Source: Streptococcus toyakuensis
GTDB lineage: Bacteria; Bacillota; Bacilli; Lactobacillales; Streptococcaceae
Direction of reading: 5' to 3'
NCBI RefSeq assembly: GCF_024346585.1
Contig: NZ_AP024523.1
Coordinates: forward strand, 505,001-569,000
DNA: 64,000 nucleotides
Shown: piece after piece, positions 1 through 7,984 of the stretch
Layout of the letters: each line of letters starts with the position of its first letter
Position numbering within the stretch: the first letter of the stretch is position 1
Program-made: the position numbers and the translations under genes
Notes under the pieces: model-generated
What the model was told of the DNA's origin: nothing
The model's database searches: none
The model's input: only the letters and a program-made list of their open reading frames with translations

Positions 1-1
1 G

Positions 2-463
2 ATTATTGTTTATTTTTCATCTAAGTCCAATAACACCCATCGCTTCGTGCAAAAATTAGGGTTGCCCGCCCAACGTATCTCGATAGATGATAGCCCAGTT
101 GAGGTAGGTGTTGACTACCTACTGATTGTACCAACCTATGCTGCGGGCGGTTCAGATGCTAAAGGAGCAGTGCCTAAACAGGTCATTCATTTTCTCAATA
201 ACCCTACTAATCGTAAGCATTGTAAGGGAGTGATTTCTTCTGGAAATACCAATTTTGGAGATACCTTTGCCATTGCAGGACCTATCATTTCTCAAAAATT
301 ACAGGTGCCTCTTTTACACCAATTTGAGCTATTAGGGACCACTACAGATGTCAAAAAGGTACAGACGATCTTTGCCCGCTATCGACATCAGAAACACCCG
401 AAACTTAAAAACAGACCGATGAATACAATACAGAAAGGACAACCTCATGTCACACCCCAATGA
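2..463 (+). CDS. nrdI: NrdI flavodoxin-like protein (5' partial)
   Basis: The frame is open to the left edge of the window and begins inside the protein with IVYFSSKSNNTHRF, the usual beginning of NrdI, so only a few residues are missing. NrdI is a small flavoprotein that supplies oxidant to activate the radical cofactor of class Ib ribonucleotide reductase; in metal-free class Ie enzymes it is needed to make the DOPA radical. The GNTNFGDTF segment fits the flavin-binding loop region. The gene overlaps nrdE by 17 bases, so the two are translationally coupled. The order nrdI-nrdE, with any nrdF necessarily upstream of the window, resembles the second (nrdF*-nrdI*-nrdE*) cluster of S. pyogenes rather than the nrdHEF operon. 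Confidence 0.9.
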   Translation: MIVYFSSKSNNTHRFVQKLGLPAQRISIDDSPVEVGVDYLLIVPTYAAGGSDAKGAVPKQVIHFLNNPTNRKHCKGVISSGNTNFGDTFAIAGPIISQKLQVPLLHQFELLGTTTDVKKVQTIFARYRHQKHPKLKNRPMNTIQKGQPHVTPQ

Positions 464-2633
464 GTCATACCTCTCATTCAATGCCTTAACCCGCTTTAAA
501 AAAACAGACGGAAGCTACCATTTTGATAGCGATGCCATTGCTGTTGAGCGCTACCTAGACGAACAGATTTCTCCCAATCTAATGATGTTTCCATCTTTAG
601 AAGAGAAACTAGCTTATCTCATTAAGGAAGGTTATTATGAGCAAGCTATCTTTGATCTCTATCCTGATGACGTTATCAAGGAAGCCTTTCAATATGCCTA
701 CCAACAAGACTATCGTTTTTTAAACTTGATGGGAGCCATGAAATTTTACCAATCTTATGCCTTAAAAACTTTAGATGGCAAGTATTATCTAGAAACAGTT
801 GAAGACCGTGTGGTCATGAATGCTCTCTTTTTAGCAAATGGGGATCAAACGTTACTATTTAACTTGATAAAGGACATGTTACACAGGCGATTTCAACCAG
901 CAACACCAACTTTTTTAAATGCTGGTAAAAAACGACGGGGAGAATATATCTCTTGCTATCTGCTGCGTATTGAAGATAATATGGAATCCATTTCACGGGC
1001 AATAGGGACCAGTCTTCAACTGTCTAAGAGAGGAGGAGGGGTGGCCTTATGCTTGACCAACCTTCGAGAAATTGGGGCACCAATAAAAGGAATTGAAAAT
1101 CAGGCAACGGGTATCGTTCCTGTCATGAAATTATTAGAAGATTCCTTTTCCTACGCCAACCAATTAGGACAGCGTCAAGGTGCAGGTGCCGTTTACCTAC
1201 ATGCCCATCACCCAGAAGTTCTTACCTTTTTGGATACTAAAAGAGAAAATGCCGATGAGAAAATTCGTATCAAGTCACTAGCCTTAGGGTTAGTTATTCC
1301 AGATATTACCTTTCAATTGGCAAAAGAAAACAAAGAAATGGCCCTCTTTTCGCCATACGATATTAAACGCGTTTATGGTAAGGACATGTCAGACATTTCC
1401 ATCACAGAGGAATATAACAAACTGCTAGCCAATCCAGCCATTAAAAAGACCTATATCAGCGCTAGAAAACTTTTCCAATTGATTGCAGAATTGCATTTTG
1501 AGTCTGGATACCCTTACCTCTTGTTTGATGATACAGTCAATCAGCGTAATCCTCATGCTCAAAAAGGACGGATTGTCATGTCAAACTTATGTTCTGAAAT
1601 TGCTCAAGTGAGTACAGAAAGTACCTACAACGATGATCTGAGCTTCAAAGACATTGGAGAAGACATTTGTTGTAATCTGGGGTCAATCAATATCGCTGAA
1701 GCCATGACTGATGCCAAACATTTTAGCCAGCTAATCACGACAAGTATCAGAGCTTTAGATCAAGTATCAAGAGCTTCTGATTTGTCTTGCGCCCCTTCTA
1801 TTGAAAAAGGCAATGCAGCTAATCACGCTGTTGGTCTAGGAGCAATGAATTTACATGGCTTTTTGGCAACTAATCATCTTTACTATGATTCAGAAGAAGC
1901 TGTTGACTTTACAGATTTGTTTTTCCATACTATGGCCTATCACGCTTTTAAAGCCTCTTGTCAATTGGCTAAAGAAAAGGGGGCTTTTGCAGATTTTGAA
2001 CGGTCGACCTATGCCGATGGTTCTTACTTTAAGCAGTATGTGATAGAAGATGCCAAACCTAAAACAAAACGGATTGCTGCCTTGTTAAAAAGTTATGGCT
2101 TCCAATTACCAACTGTTGCTGATTGGAAGGCATTGGTAAGGGATATTCAAACCTATGGCTTAGCCAATGCACATTTATTGGCCGTCGCTCCGACAGGGTC
2201 AATCAGTTACTTATCTTCTTGCACTCCAAGTTTACAGCCAGTTGTTGCTCCTGTTGAAGTGCGTAAAGAGGGGAATTTAGGTAGAATTTATGTCCCGGCT
2301 TATCAGATTAATCAAGAAAATTATGCTTATTATGAACGTGGGGCCTATGAAATGGGTCCAGAACCCATTATTAAGATTGTAGCAGCAGCTCAAAAACATG
2401 TGGATCAAGCTATTTCATTGACTTTATTTATGACTGATCAGGCTACCACACGTGATCTTAACCGTTCTTATATTCAAGCTTTTAAACTAAAATGTGCTTC
2501 GATTTACTATGTTCGAGTGAGACAAGAAGTTTTAGCAGGCAGTGAACAATACGACGAGGATAGCCAGTTGGATAGTGTAGATAAAAATGGACTTACAGAC
2601 ACAATCAATGAGTGTCAAAGTTGCATGATTTAG
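447..2633 (+). CDS. nrdE: Class Ib-type ribonucleotide reductase large subunit NrdE
   Basis: Catalytic alpha subunit that reduces ribonucleoside diphosphates to deoxyribonucleotides with a radical from NrdF. At 728 residues it has the class Ib length and no obvious N-terminal ATP-cone. Visible active-site elements are YISCYLL (first redox cysteine, near residue 171), SNLCSEIAQ (thiyl cysteine with Asn and Glu neighbours, near 380), CNLGS (second redox cysteine, near 409), PTGSIS, and the radical-transfer tyrosine pair in IYYVR near 690. The C-terminus ECQSCMI carries the swinging CxxC pair reduced by NrdH or thioredoxin. The gene looks complete and functional. Its start lies inside nrdI. A strong terminator follows. 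Confidence 0.93.
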   Translation: MSHPNESYLSFNALTRFKKTDGSYHFDSDAIAVERYLDEQISPNLMMFPSLEEKLAYLIKEGYYEQAIFDLYPDDVIKEAFQYAYQQDYRFLNLMGAMKFYQSYALKTLDGKYYLETVEDRVVMNALFLANGDQTLLFNLIKDMLHRRFQPATPTFLNAGKKRRGEYISCYLLRIEDNMESISRAIGTSLQLSKRGGGVALCLTNLREIGAPIKGIENQATGIVPVMKLLEDSFSYANQLGQRQGAGAVYLHAHHPEVLTFLDTKRENADEKIRIKSLALGLVIPDITFQLAKENKEMALFSPYDIKRVYGKDMSDISITEEYNKLLANPAIKKTYISARKLFQLIAELHFESGYPYLLFDDTVNQRNPHAQKGRIVMSNLCSEIAQVSTESTYNDDLSFKDIGEDICCNLGSINIAEAMTDAKHFSQLITTSIRALDQVSRASDLSCAPSIEKGNAANHAVGLGAMNLHGFLATNHLYYDSEEAVDFTDLFFHTMAYHAFKASCQLAKEKGAFADFERSTYADGSYFKQYVIEDAKPKTKRIAALLKSYGFQLPTVADWKALVRDIQTYGLANAHLLAVAPTGSISYLSSCTPSLQPVVAPVEVRKEGNLGRIYVPAYQINQENYAYYERGAYEMGPEPIIKIVAAAQKHVDQAISLTLFMTDQATTRDLNRSYIQAFKLKCASIYYVRVRQEVLAGSEQYDEDSQLDSVDKNGLTDTINECQSCMI

Positions 2634-2655
2634 AGGAGTTGCATTGAAAAGTAAG

Positions 2656-2690
2656 TAAAGGAGTTTGAGAGCGATCTCAGCTCCTTTTAG
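2656..2690 (+). terminator. Rho-independent terminator of nrdIE
   Basis: Inverted repeat AAAGGAG...CTCCTTTT with an inner TGAGA/TCTCA stem and GCGA loop, followed by T-rich sequence, 22 bases after the nrdE stop. Confidence 0.85.
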
Positions 2691-2692
2691 CC

Positions 2693-2927
2693 TTTTTAAA
2701 ATCGCATTAGAACAGAAGTTATTCTCACTGATTATCCTTAAACGAACAACTGTCGAAATAGTTAGAAAATTTTGAAAAACTATGGTATTTCTTCTAAATT
2801 TTGTTATAATAAAAACCAACTATTCAAATGAAGAGCGTTAATACCTGGTCATTAGGATTGCTACACTCATTTGAAAGGGTATAACTTATGGAAAGGATGC
2901 TAGTCAGGGGATTAGCATAAGTGGTCG
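2693..2927. other. Gene-free stretch with inverted repeats left of IS1216
   Basis: No coding signal. Two inverted repeats are visible: TTCAAATGA at 2824-2832 with TCATTTGAA at 2869-2877, and ATGCTA with TAGCAT at about 2897-2918. A TATAAT hexamer occurs at 2805-2810 without a well-spaced -35. The stretch ends abruptly at the IS1216 left end, so it may be the remaining part of a longer regulatory region or small RNA gene cut by the insertion. Confidence 0.4.
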
Positions 2928-3736
2928 GGTTCTGTTGCAAAGTTTTAAATAAAGAATAAAATCCCTTACGGTATCTATGATTTAAGCTGGGATTCCCAAT
3001 AATACCTTGATTTCAGTACAGACCGAAAACCCGAAGAGAGTGCCTTCTTTTCGGGTTTTCTTATATAATCCTCGAATGGCTTCCATGCCTTTAATCGTGG
3101 TAGAGGCAGTGCGTAAACTTCGATAGAATTTATTGCGTCTCTTTACTGGACGATGGTCTTGTTCAATCAAATTATTCAGGTATTTAATGGTACGATGTTC
3201 TGTCCCTTGATAAAAGCCGTATTCTTTTAGTTTCTTAAAGGCACTTGTAATAGAGGGGGCTTTATCTGTGACTACAACCTTCGGTTCATCAAACTGCTTC
3301 ACTAACCGCTTAAGAAAAGCATAGGCTGCTTGTGTGTCCCGTTTTTTACGTAACCAAATATCCAAGGTTAAACCATCTGCATCGATGGCTCGATACAAAT
3401 AATGCCATTTTCCTTTAATTTTGATGTACGTTTCATCCATTTTCCATGAATAAAAGGATTTTTTATTTTTCTTTTTCCAAATTTGATAGAGTAGTTTGCC
3501 ATATTCTTGCACCCAACGATAAATCGTCGTATGAGAAACGTTAATGCCACGATCATATAAGATTTCTTGAACTTCACGATAGCTAAGGTTATAACGAAGA
3601 TAGTAGCCCACGGCTACAATAATCACATCCTGCTGAAATTGCTTTCCTTTAAAATGATTCATCGTCATTCCTCCTGCTATCTTTTTCTATTATTCTACCT
3701 TATTTGATAGTAGATTTAAAACTTTGCAACAGAACC
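2928..3736 (-). mobile_element. IS1216-type insertion sequence (IS6 family), complete
   Basis: An 809-bp element bounded by perfect 23-bp terminal inverted repeats beginning GGTTCTGTTGCAAAG and containing one intact transposase gene. Size, ends and protein match IS1216, common in enterococci and streptococci. The 8 bases on either side differ (AGTGGTCG left, TTTCCTAG right), so there is no target duplication. IS6 elements move by replicative cointegration and promote adjacent deletions, which fits the truncated gene on its right side. Confidence 0.93.
2982..3662 (-). CDS. IS6 family transposase (IS1216 type)
   Basis: 226 residues when started at MNHFKGKQF, which lies 7 bases after an AGGAGG Shine-Dalgarno; a second ATG two codons upstream is too close to it. 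An N-terminal helix-turn-helix (YREVQEILYDRGINVSHTTI region) binds the ends. The DDE catalytic core is visible as the Asp of MDETYIK, the Asp of VVTDKAPS and the Glu of KGMEAI. The frame is intact from start to stop, so the copy is probably active. It is transcribed away from the truncated mga fragment. Confidence 0.95.
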   Translation of the reverse strand: MNHFKGKQFQQDVIIVAVGYYLRYNLSYREVQEILYDRGINVSHTTIYRWVQEYGKLLYQIWKKKNKKSFYSWKMDETYIKIKGKWHYLYRAIDADGLTLDIWLRKKRDTQAAYAFLKRLVKQFDEPKVVVTDKAPSITSAFKKLKEYGFYQGTEHRTIKYLNNLIEQDHRPVKRRNKFYRSLRTASTTIKGMEAIRGLYKKTRKEGTLFGFSVCTEIKVLLGIPA

Positions 3737-4727
3737 TTTCCTAGAATGGCCATTTGAAAATTTTTCGTCAGAGCCCTTGTCTCAATTGCTAGAATTGGTT
3801 TATAAGGAAACAAGCTTTCCAATGAATTTGTCAACTCATAGAATGCTAAAATTGCTCCTAGTTACGAACCTATATAGAATAAAGTTTGGTCATTTCATGG
3901 AAGTAGAGAAAGACTCTTTTAACGATCAAAGTTTGGATTTTTTAATGCAGGCAGAAGGAATAGAAGGTGTTGCTAAGAATTTTGAATTAGAATACAATAT
4001 CTCTTTAGATGAAGAAGTTGTTTGCCAATTATTTGTGTCTTACTTTCAAAAAATGTTTTTCATAGATGAAAGCCTCTTTATGAAATGTATAAAAAAGGAT
4101 AGCTATGTTGAAAAATCTTACCATCTATTGAGTGATTTTATTGATCAGATTTCAGTCAAGTATCAGATTGAGATTGAGAATAAGGATAATCTGATTTGGC
4201 ATCTGCATAATACCGCACATCTGTATCGTCAAGAGTTGTCCACTGAGTTTATTTTATTTGATCAAAAAGGGAATACAATCAGGAACTTTCAAAATATTTT
4301 TCCTAAATTTGTTTTAGATGTAAAAAAAGAGCTTTCTCATTATTTAGAGACTCTTGAAGTTTGTTCTAGTTCAATGATGGTAAATCATCTATCTTATACC
4401 TTCATCACTCATACCAAACATTTGGTGCTTAATCTACTACAAAATCAGCCAAAGCTGAAGGTTCTGGTTATGAGTAATTTTGATCAGTATCATGCAAAAT
4501 CCGTTGCAGAGACACTTTCTTATTATTGCAGCAACAATTTTGAACTTGAAGTTTGGACTGAATTAGAATTATCAAAGGAATCTTTAGAAGAATCGCCTTA
4601 TGATATCATCATTTCTAATTTTATTATTCCTCCGATTGAAAATAAGAGACTGATCTATTCAAATAATATAAACACGGTCTCACTCATATCTTTGTTAAAT
4701 GCCATGATGTTTATTCGATTAGATTAG
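3737..4727 (+). pseudogene. mga: Mga-family regulator, 5' truncated by IS1216
   Basis: The frame is open from the first base outside the IS (FLEWPFENFSSEPL...) to the stop, and encodes about 330 residues matching the C-terminal two thirds of an Mga/MgaSpn-type global regulator (family length about 490-500). The missing N-terminal part would hold both DNA-binding helix-turn-helix domains. What remains corresponds to the PRD-like regulatory regions and the EIIB-like C-terminal domain (LKVLVMSNFDQYHAKSVAE). Without HTH domains the product cannot regulate by DNA binding. A TTG at 3777 could start a fragment but has no convincing Shine-Dalgarno. In pneumococcus mgaSpn lies next to the sus locus, as here, so this is the native gene damaged in place. 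Confidence 0.85.
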
Positions 4728-4759
4728 TAACCTAAAATAAAAAATGCTATTTCGCGTTT

Positions 4760-4816
4760 TGAACTGTACCTCAAAAGTTAGACAGAAAAAATCTAATTTT
4801 TGGGGTGTTTTTATTA
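4760..4816 (+). mobile_element. Right-end remnant of the IS3-family element
   Basis: Starts TGAACTGTACCTCAAAAG and continues through AGACAGAAAAAATCT, TTTTTGGGG and TGTTTTTATTA. It matches, with a few changes, the outermost about 57 bases of the orfA-side end of the two complete copies in this window. The body of the element is gone. Confidence 0.8.
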
Positions 4817-4900
4817 AGAAAAGACCTTCAATCATTTAAGCAAAATGTACATCTAGAGTCATAGTCCTCTAAAACTCTTGCTTTTTTTGTAGAAGATACG

Positions 4901-4925
4901 AAAAAAACCTTGATTCCAAGGCTTT
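4901..4925 (-). terminator. Terminator-like hairpin, near copy of the tRNA-Lys terminator
   Basis: CCTTGATTCCAAGG stem-loop flanked by a run of seven A (T on the minus strand). The sequence from the A run through the following TTTTCCTGTT and TAGATG matches the terminator beside tRNA-Lys at 12302-12345 almost base for base, although no tRNA is present here. Confidence 0.55.
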
Positions 4926-5038
4926 TCCTGTTTTATGTAGATGTTTACATATGAAAATTGAAGTATTTTCAAAAGCTAATTGGAGTGATTTTATTCATGA
5001 TGGGAAAAAGGGTCTGGACAAAAATGATTGAGAAATAG

Positions 5039-5067
5039 TTGCTAAAAAAGCGTTTGCATGATACTAT
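5039..5067 (+). promoter_or_regulatory. Probable susR promoter
   Basis: TTGCTA at 5039-5044, 17-base spacer, TACTAT at 5062-5067, just upstream of the susR Shine-Dalgarno. The spacer contains AAAAAGCGTTTGCAT, a partial match to a CcpA cre site on the other strand. Confidence 0.5.
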
Positions 5068-5088
5068 ATATTGAAAGGAGGTGATAAG

Positions 5089-6102
5089 ATGGTAGAACAA
5101 AGAAAATCAATTACCATGAAAGATGTTGCTTTAGAAGCAGGAGTTAGTGTTGGAACAGTTTCACGTGTGATTAATAAAGAAAAAGGCATTAAAGAAGTAA
5201 CCTTAAGGAAAGTTCAAAGGGCTATAAAAACATTGGACTATATCCCTGATAATTATGCTCGAGGTATGAAAAAGAATAGAACAGAAACTATCGCTTTGAT
5301 TATTCCGAGCATATGGCATCCGTTTTTCTCGGAGTTTGCCTATCATGTTGAGAAAGAGTTATTAAAATATAATTATAAATTATTTATTTGTAACGCTGAT
5401 AGCGATTCACAAAATGAAATCGAATATATCGAAATGTTGAAACAAAATAAAGTGGATGGAATTATTGGTATTACATATTCTGATATTGACAAATATATTT
5501 TATCTGATTTACCGTTTGTAAGTATAGATAGACATTTTTCGGAAAATGTATGCTATGTTACTTCAGCAAATTACAAAGGAGGACAAACTGCAGCAGAGGA
5601 ACTGGTTAGAAGGGATAATAAGCACCTTGCTTTTATTGGTTCAATTAATATGTATGAGAATGAGACTATACTCAGAAGTAAAGGATTCAGAGAAAAAGCT
5701 AAGGAATTAGGAGTAGATGTCTATAATTTTGAAATGAAAGAACCTTTAATAAATCCTGAAGATCAGATAAGAATTTTTTTGCAATCTCATAAAGAAATTG
5801 ATGGTATATTTACAATAAATGATATGATGGCTCTGAGAGTTATTAGTGTTATGAAAGAACTGGGGAAAATAGCACCTGATGATTACCAGATAATTGGGTT
5901 TGATGGTTTAAAAACTTCTGTCGATCAATCTTATCTAGTGTCTACAATAGTTCAAGATATTGGTATGATGGCAAAAGAATCTGTTGCAATGATACTGAAA
6001 ATGATTAAGCGGGAAGAGATTCTAGAAAAACGAATCGTAATTCCCACATATTTTTGGGGAGATAAAACAACAAAAAAAATTAAAAAAGCGCTTGACAATT
6101 AA
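5089..6102 (+). CDS. susR: LacI/GalR-family regulator SusR
   Basis: 337 residues from ATG 5089, which follows AAAGGAGGTGAT at ideal spacing. The N-terminal LacI helix-turn-helix is clear (MKDVALEAGVSVGTVSRVIN, then the hinge helix around PDNYARGMKKN), followed by a periplasmic-binding-like sugar-sensing domain (IALIIPSIWHPFFSEF; effector motifs near IDGIFTINDMMALRV and IIGFDGL). It sits directly upstream of a sucrose ABC uptake operon, and the intergenic region holds two identical palindromes that are natural operators for it. In pneumococcus the orthologous protein represses susT1T2X/susH in the absence of sucrose. The last codons of susR overlap the -35 box of the next promoter. Confidence 0.88.
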   Translation: MVEQRKSITMKDVALEAGVSVGTVSRVINKEKGIKEVTLRKVQRAIKTLDYIPDNYARGMKKNRTETIALIIPSIWHPFFSEFAYHVEKELLKYNYKLFICNADSDSQNEIEYIEMLKQNKVDGIIGITYSDIDKYILSDLPFVSIDRHFSENVCYVTSANYKGGQTAAEELVRRDNKHLAFIGSINMYENETILRSKGFREKAKELGVDVYNFEMKEPLINPEDQIRIFLQSHKEIDGIFTINDMMALRVISVMKELGKIAPDDYQIIGFDGLKTSVDQSYLVSTIVQDIGMMAKESVAMILKMIKREEILEKRIVIPTYFWGDKTTKKIKKALDN

Positions 6103-6120
6103 TGAAAGCGCTGTTATAAT
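6092..6120 (+). promoter_or_regulatory. susX operon promoter with embedded cre site
   Basis: TTGACA at 6092-6097, 17-base spacer, TATAAT at 6115-6120: a consensus promoter whose -35 lies inside the end of susR. The spacer and -10 hold TGAAAGCGCTGTTA (6103-6116), matching the CcpA cre consensus at all but one position, so carbon catabolite repression is expected. Confidence 0.85.
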
Positions 6121-6132
6121 ATAATCAACAAA

Positions 6133-6144
6133 TGAAACGTTTCA
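6133..6144. promoter_or_regulatory. Operator palindrome 1 (probable SusR site)
   Basis: Perfect palindrome TGAAACGTTTCA with the central CG typical of LacI-family operators, just downstream of the -10 box. Confidence 0.75.
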
Positions 6145-6183
6145 AAAACAGGCTAGAGGCTTGTTTAAAAAATAAATAAAAAA

Positions 6184-6195
6184 TGAAACGTTTCA
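6184..6195. promoter_or_regulatory. Operator palindrome 2 (probable SusR site)
   Basis: Second identical TGAAACGTTTCA, centred 51 bp from the first, immediately before the susX Shine-Dalgarno. Paired operators would let a regulator block both initiation and clearance. Confidence 0.75.
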
Positions 6196-6210
6196 AAAAG
6201 GAGGAAAATA

Positions 6211-7521
6211 ATGCGTAAAGGTACAATGTTATCTGTTGTTGCGGGGCTATCGTTAGCTATACTTGCAGGTTGTAGTGGAGGAACTAACTCAAAACAAGCG
6301 AGTTCTTCAAATGATATTAAAGTCTGGGTACAATTCTCTGACGAAACCAATGAAGGAAAAGCTTGGCAAAAAGTTGTTGACAACTTTAATCAATCAGGAA
6401 AAAGTAAGTACAAAGTTGTAACTGAGTATATTCCTCGTAGTGGTAGTGGTGGAGGATATGAAGACAAGGTTAATGCTGCTATCACGACTAATAGTCTTCC
6501 AGATGTTATTACCCTTGATGGACCAAATACGGCAGCTTATGCAAAATCTAAAGTGATTACTCCGCTAGATGATTATCTAAAAGATAATAATATGGATGAT
6601 GTTTTGGACAGTATTAAACAACAAGGAACTTATGATGGCAAATTCTATGCATTTGGATTTTCTGAATCGAATGTTGGTGTTTATTACAACAAAAAAATGT
6701 TCAAAGAGGCCGGAATTGCGGAATCAGAGCTTCCAACGCTAGAAAAGCCATGGACATGGGATGAATTTAATACGATTGCTAAAAAATTGAAAGATCATTA
6801 TAACAAACCGGCAATTGATTTTCGTATTAATTCAAACGATGAAATGTTACCATATGCTTATATGCCGTTGATTTGGTCAAATAATGGTTCTGTCGTAAAC
6901 GAAGATGGAACAAAGGCAGAAGGATACTTCAACTCAAAAGAGAGTGTAGAAGCAGTTCAATTCATTCAAAATCTTGTAAAAGAAGGTTATACAACTGTTA
7001 GTCCAGTCGAAAAAGGTTTTGAAACAGGAGAGTATCCAATGCTTTTGAGTGGTTCTTGGACGATTGCTGACATGAATACAAACTACAAAGATATTGATTT
7101 TGGTATCCTTCCTTACCCAGTATCTAGTAAGACGAAAAAATTAGTATCCCCTTCAGGTAGTTGGCAATTAGCTGTTACGACAAAATCTGATAAAAAAGAG
7201 GCAGCATCTGAATTTGTTAAATTTGCTACAAATACAGAATCAAGTGAAATTATTAGCTTGGGGAATTCGGTCCTTCCGATTCGTAAATCTACAATTGAAA
7301 ATATCAAAGATAAAGTGTCCGAACCAATGCGTTTCTTGATGGAACAAAATTCAAAAACAGCTCATGCTCGCCCAGTTGTCGTAGCATATCCTCAGGTTTC
7401 TAGAGCTTTTCAACAAGCGATGCAAGATATCAGCTATTATGAAGAAAATCCAAATGTGCAAAAAGTCTTGGATACTCGTACAAAAGAAATGCAAACTGCT
7501 ATTGATCAGTCACTCAAATAA
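6211..7521 (+). CDS. susX: Sucrose ABC transporter substrate-binding lipoprotein SusX
   Basis: 436 residues. The signal peptide ends in the lipobox LAGC, so Cys21 would be lipid-anchored outside the membrane. The mature part is a family 1 extracellular sugar-binding protein (IKVWVQFSDETNEGKAWQ at the N-terminal lobe, TTNSLPDVITLDGPNTAAYA, GVYYNKKMFKEAGI). It follows the susR operators and precedes two MalF/MalG-type permeases, and no ATPase gene is present, consistent with the pneumococcal use of a shared MsmK ATPase. The strong Shine-Dalgarno AAAGGAGG lies 8 bases before ATG. Confidence 0.92.
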   Translation: MRKGTMLSVVAGLSLAILAGCSGGTNSKQASSSNDIKVWVQFSDETNEGKAWQKVVDNFNQSGKSKYKVVTEYIPRSGSGGGYEDKVNAAITTNSLPDVITLDGPNTAAYAKSKVITPLDDYLKDNNMDDVLDSIKQQGTYDGKFYAFGFSESNVGVYYNKKMFKEAGIAESELPTLEKPWTWDEFNTIAKKLKDHYNKPAIDFRINSNDEMLPYAYMPLIWSNNGSVVNEDGTKAEGYFNSKESVEAVQFIQNLVKEGYTTVSPVEKGFETGEYPMLLSGSWTIADMNTNYKDIDFGILPYPVSSKTKKLVSPSGSWQLAVTTKSDKKEAASEFVKFATNTESSEIISLGNSVLPIRKSTIENIKDKVSEPMRFLMEQNSKTAHARPVVVAYPQVSRAFQQAMQDISYYEENPNVQKVLDTRTKEMQTAIDQSLK

Positions 7522-7532
7522 TCTGTAAAAAA

Positions 7533-7566
7533 GAAGGTGGAAGGAAAATGTTTGGAACTACCTTCC
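7533..7566 (+). promoter_or_regulatory. Stem-loop between susX and the permease genes
   Basis: GGAAGG (7539-7544) pairs with CCTTCC (7561-7566), with an alternative GAAGGT/ACCTTC pairing. It has a weak CTTTCTTG tail. Such hairpins after binding-protein genes usually raise binding protein over permease levels by attenuation or 3'-end protection. Confidence 0.5.
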
Positions 7567-7984
7567 CCTTTCTTGTTAATAGCCTAGTTTGATATATAAT
7601 GATTAAAGGAGATGGATATGAGTAAAGAAACTGTTGTGGATACAAAAAGACGTGAAAAAATAAAGGATAACATACTAGGTTATAGTTTTTTAGCTCCAGC
7701 TTTAATTTTATTAGGTATCTTTTTAGTAATTCCAGTTGGAATGGTCATTTATTATGCTTTTACAGATTATTATTTGTTGACACCAGATGAAAGAAAATTT
7801 GTTGGACTTGAAAATTTTATTCGATTAACAAAAGATCCGATTTTCTTAAAGAGCTTCTTGAATACTTTGAAATTTGTTGTTTGGATTATTCCAGTTCAAT
7901 TGGGAGCGGCCTTAGGAATGGCTTTGATTGTTAATAAAAAGCGCAAAGGGAATTGTACTGACCCCAAAAAGTTAGACAATTAAT

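Larger units (their letters stand above)
4728..5038. other. Intergenic stretch between the mga fragment and the susR promoter
   Basis: Contains the IS3-family end remnant (4760-4816), a terminator-like hairpin (4901-4925) and otherwise no coding signal. It is AT-rich and looks like an accumulation of insertion scars. Confidence 0.5.

Noticed and set aside
2532..2819. 95-codon frame antisense to the end of nrdE
   Set aside because: Opposes a well-supported gene and its terminator, and shows no family features.
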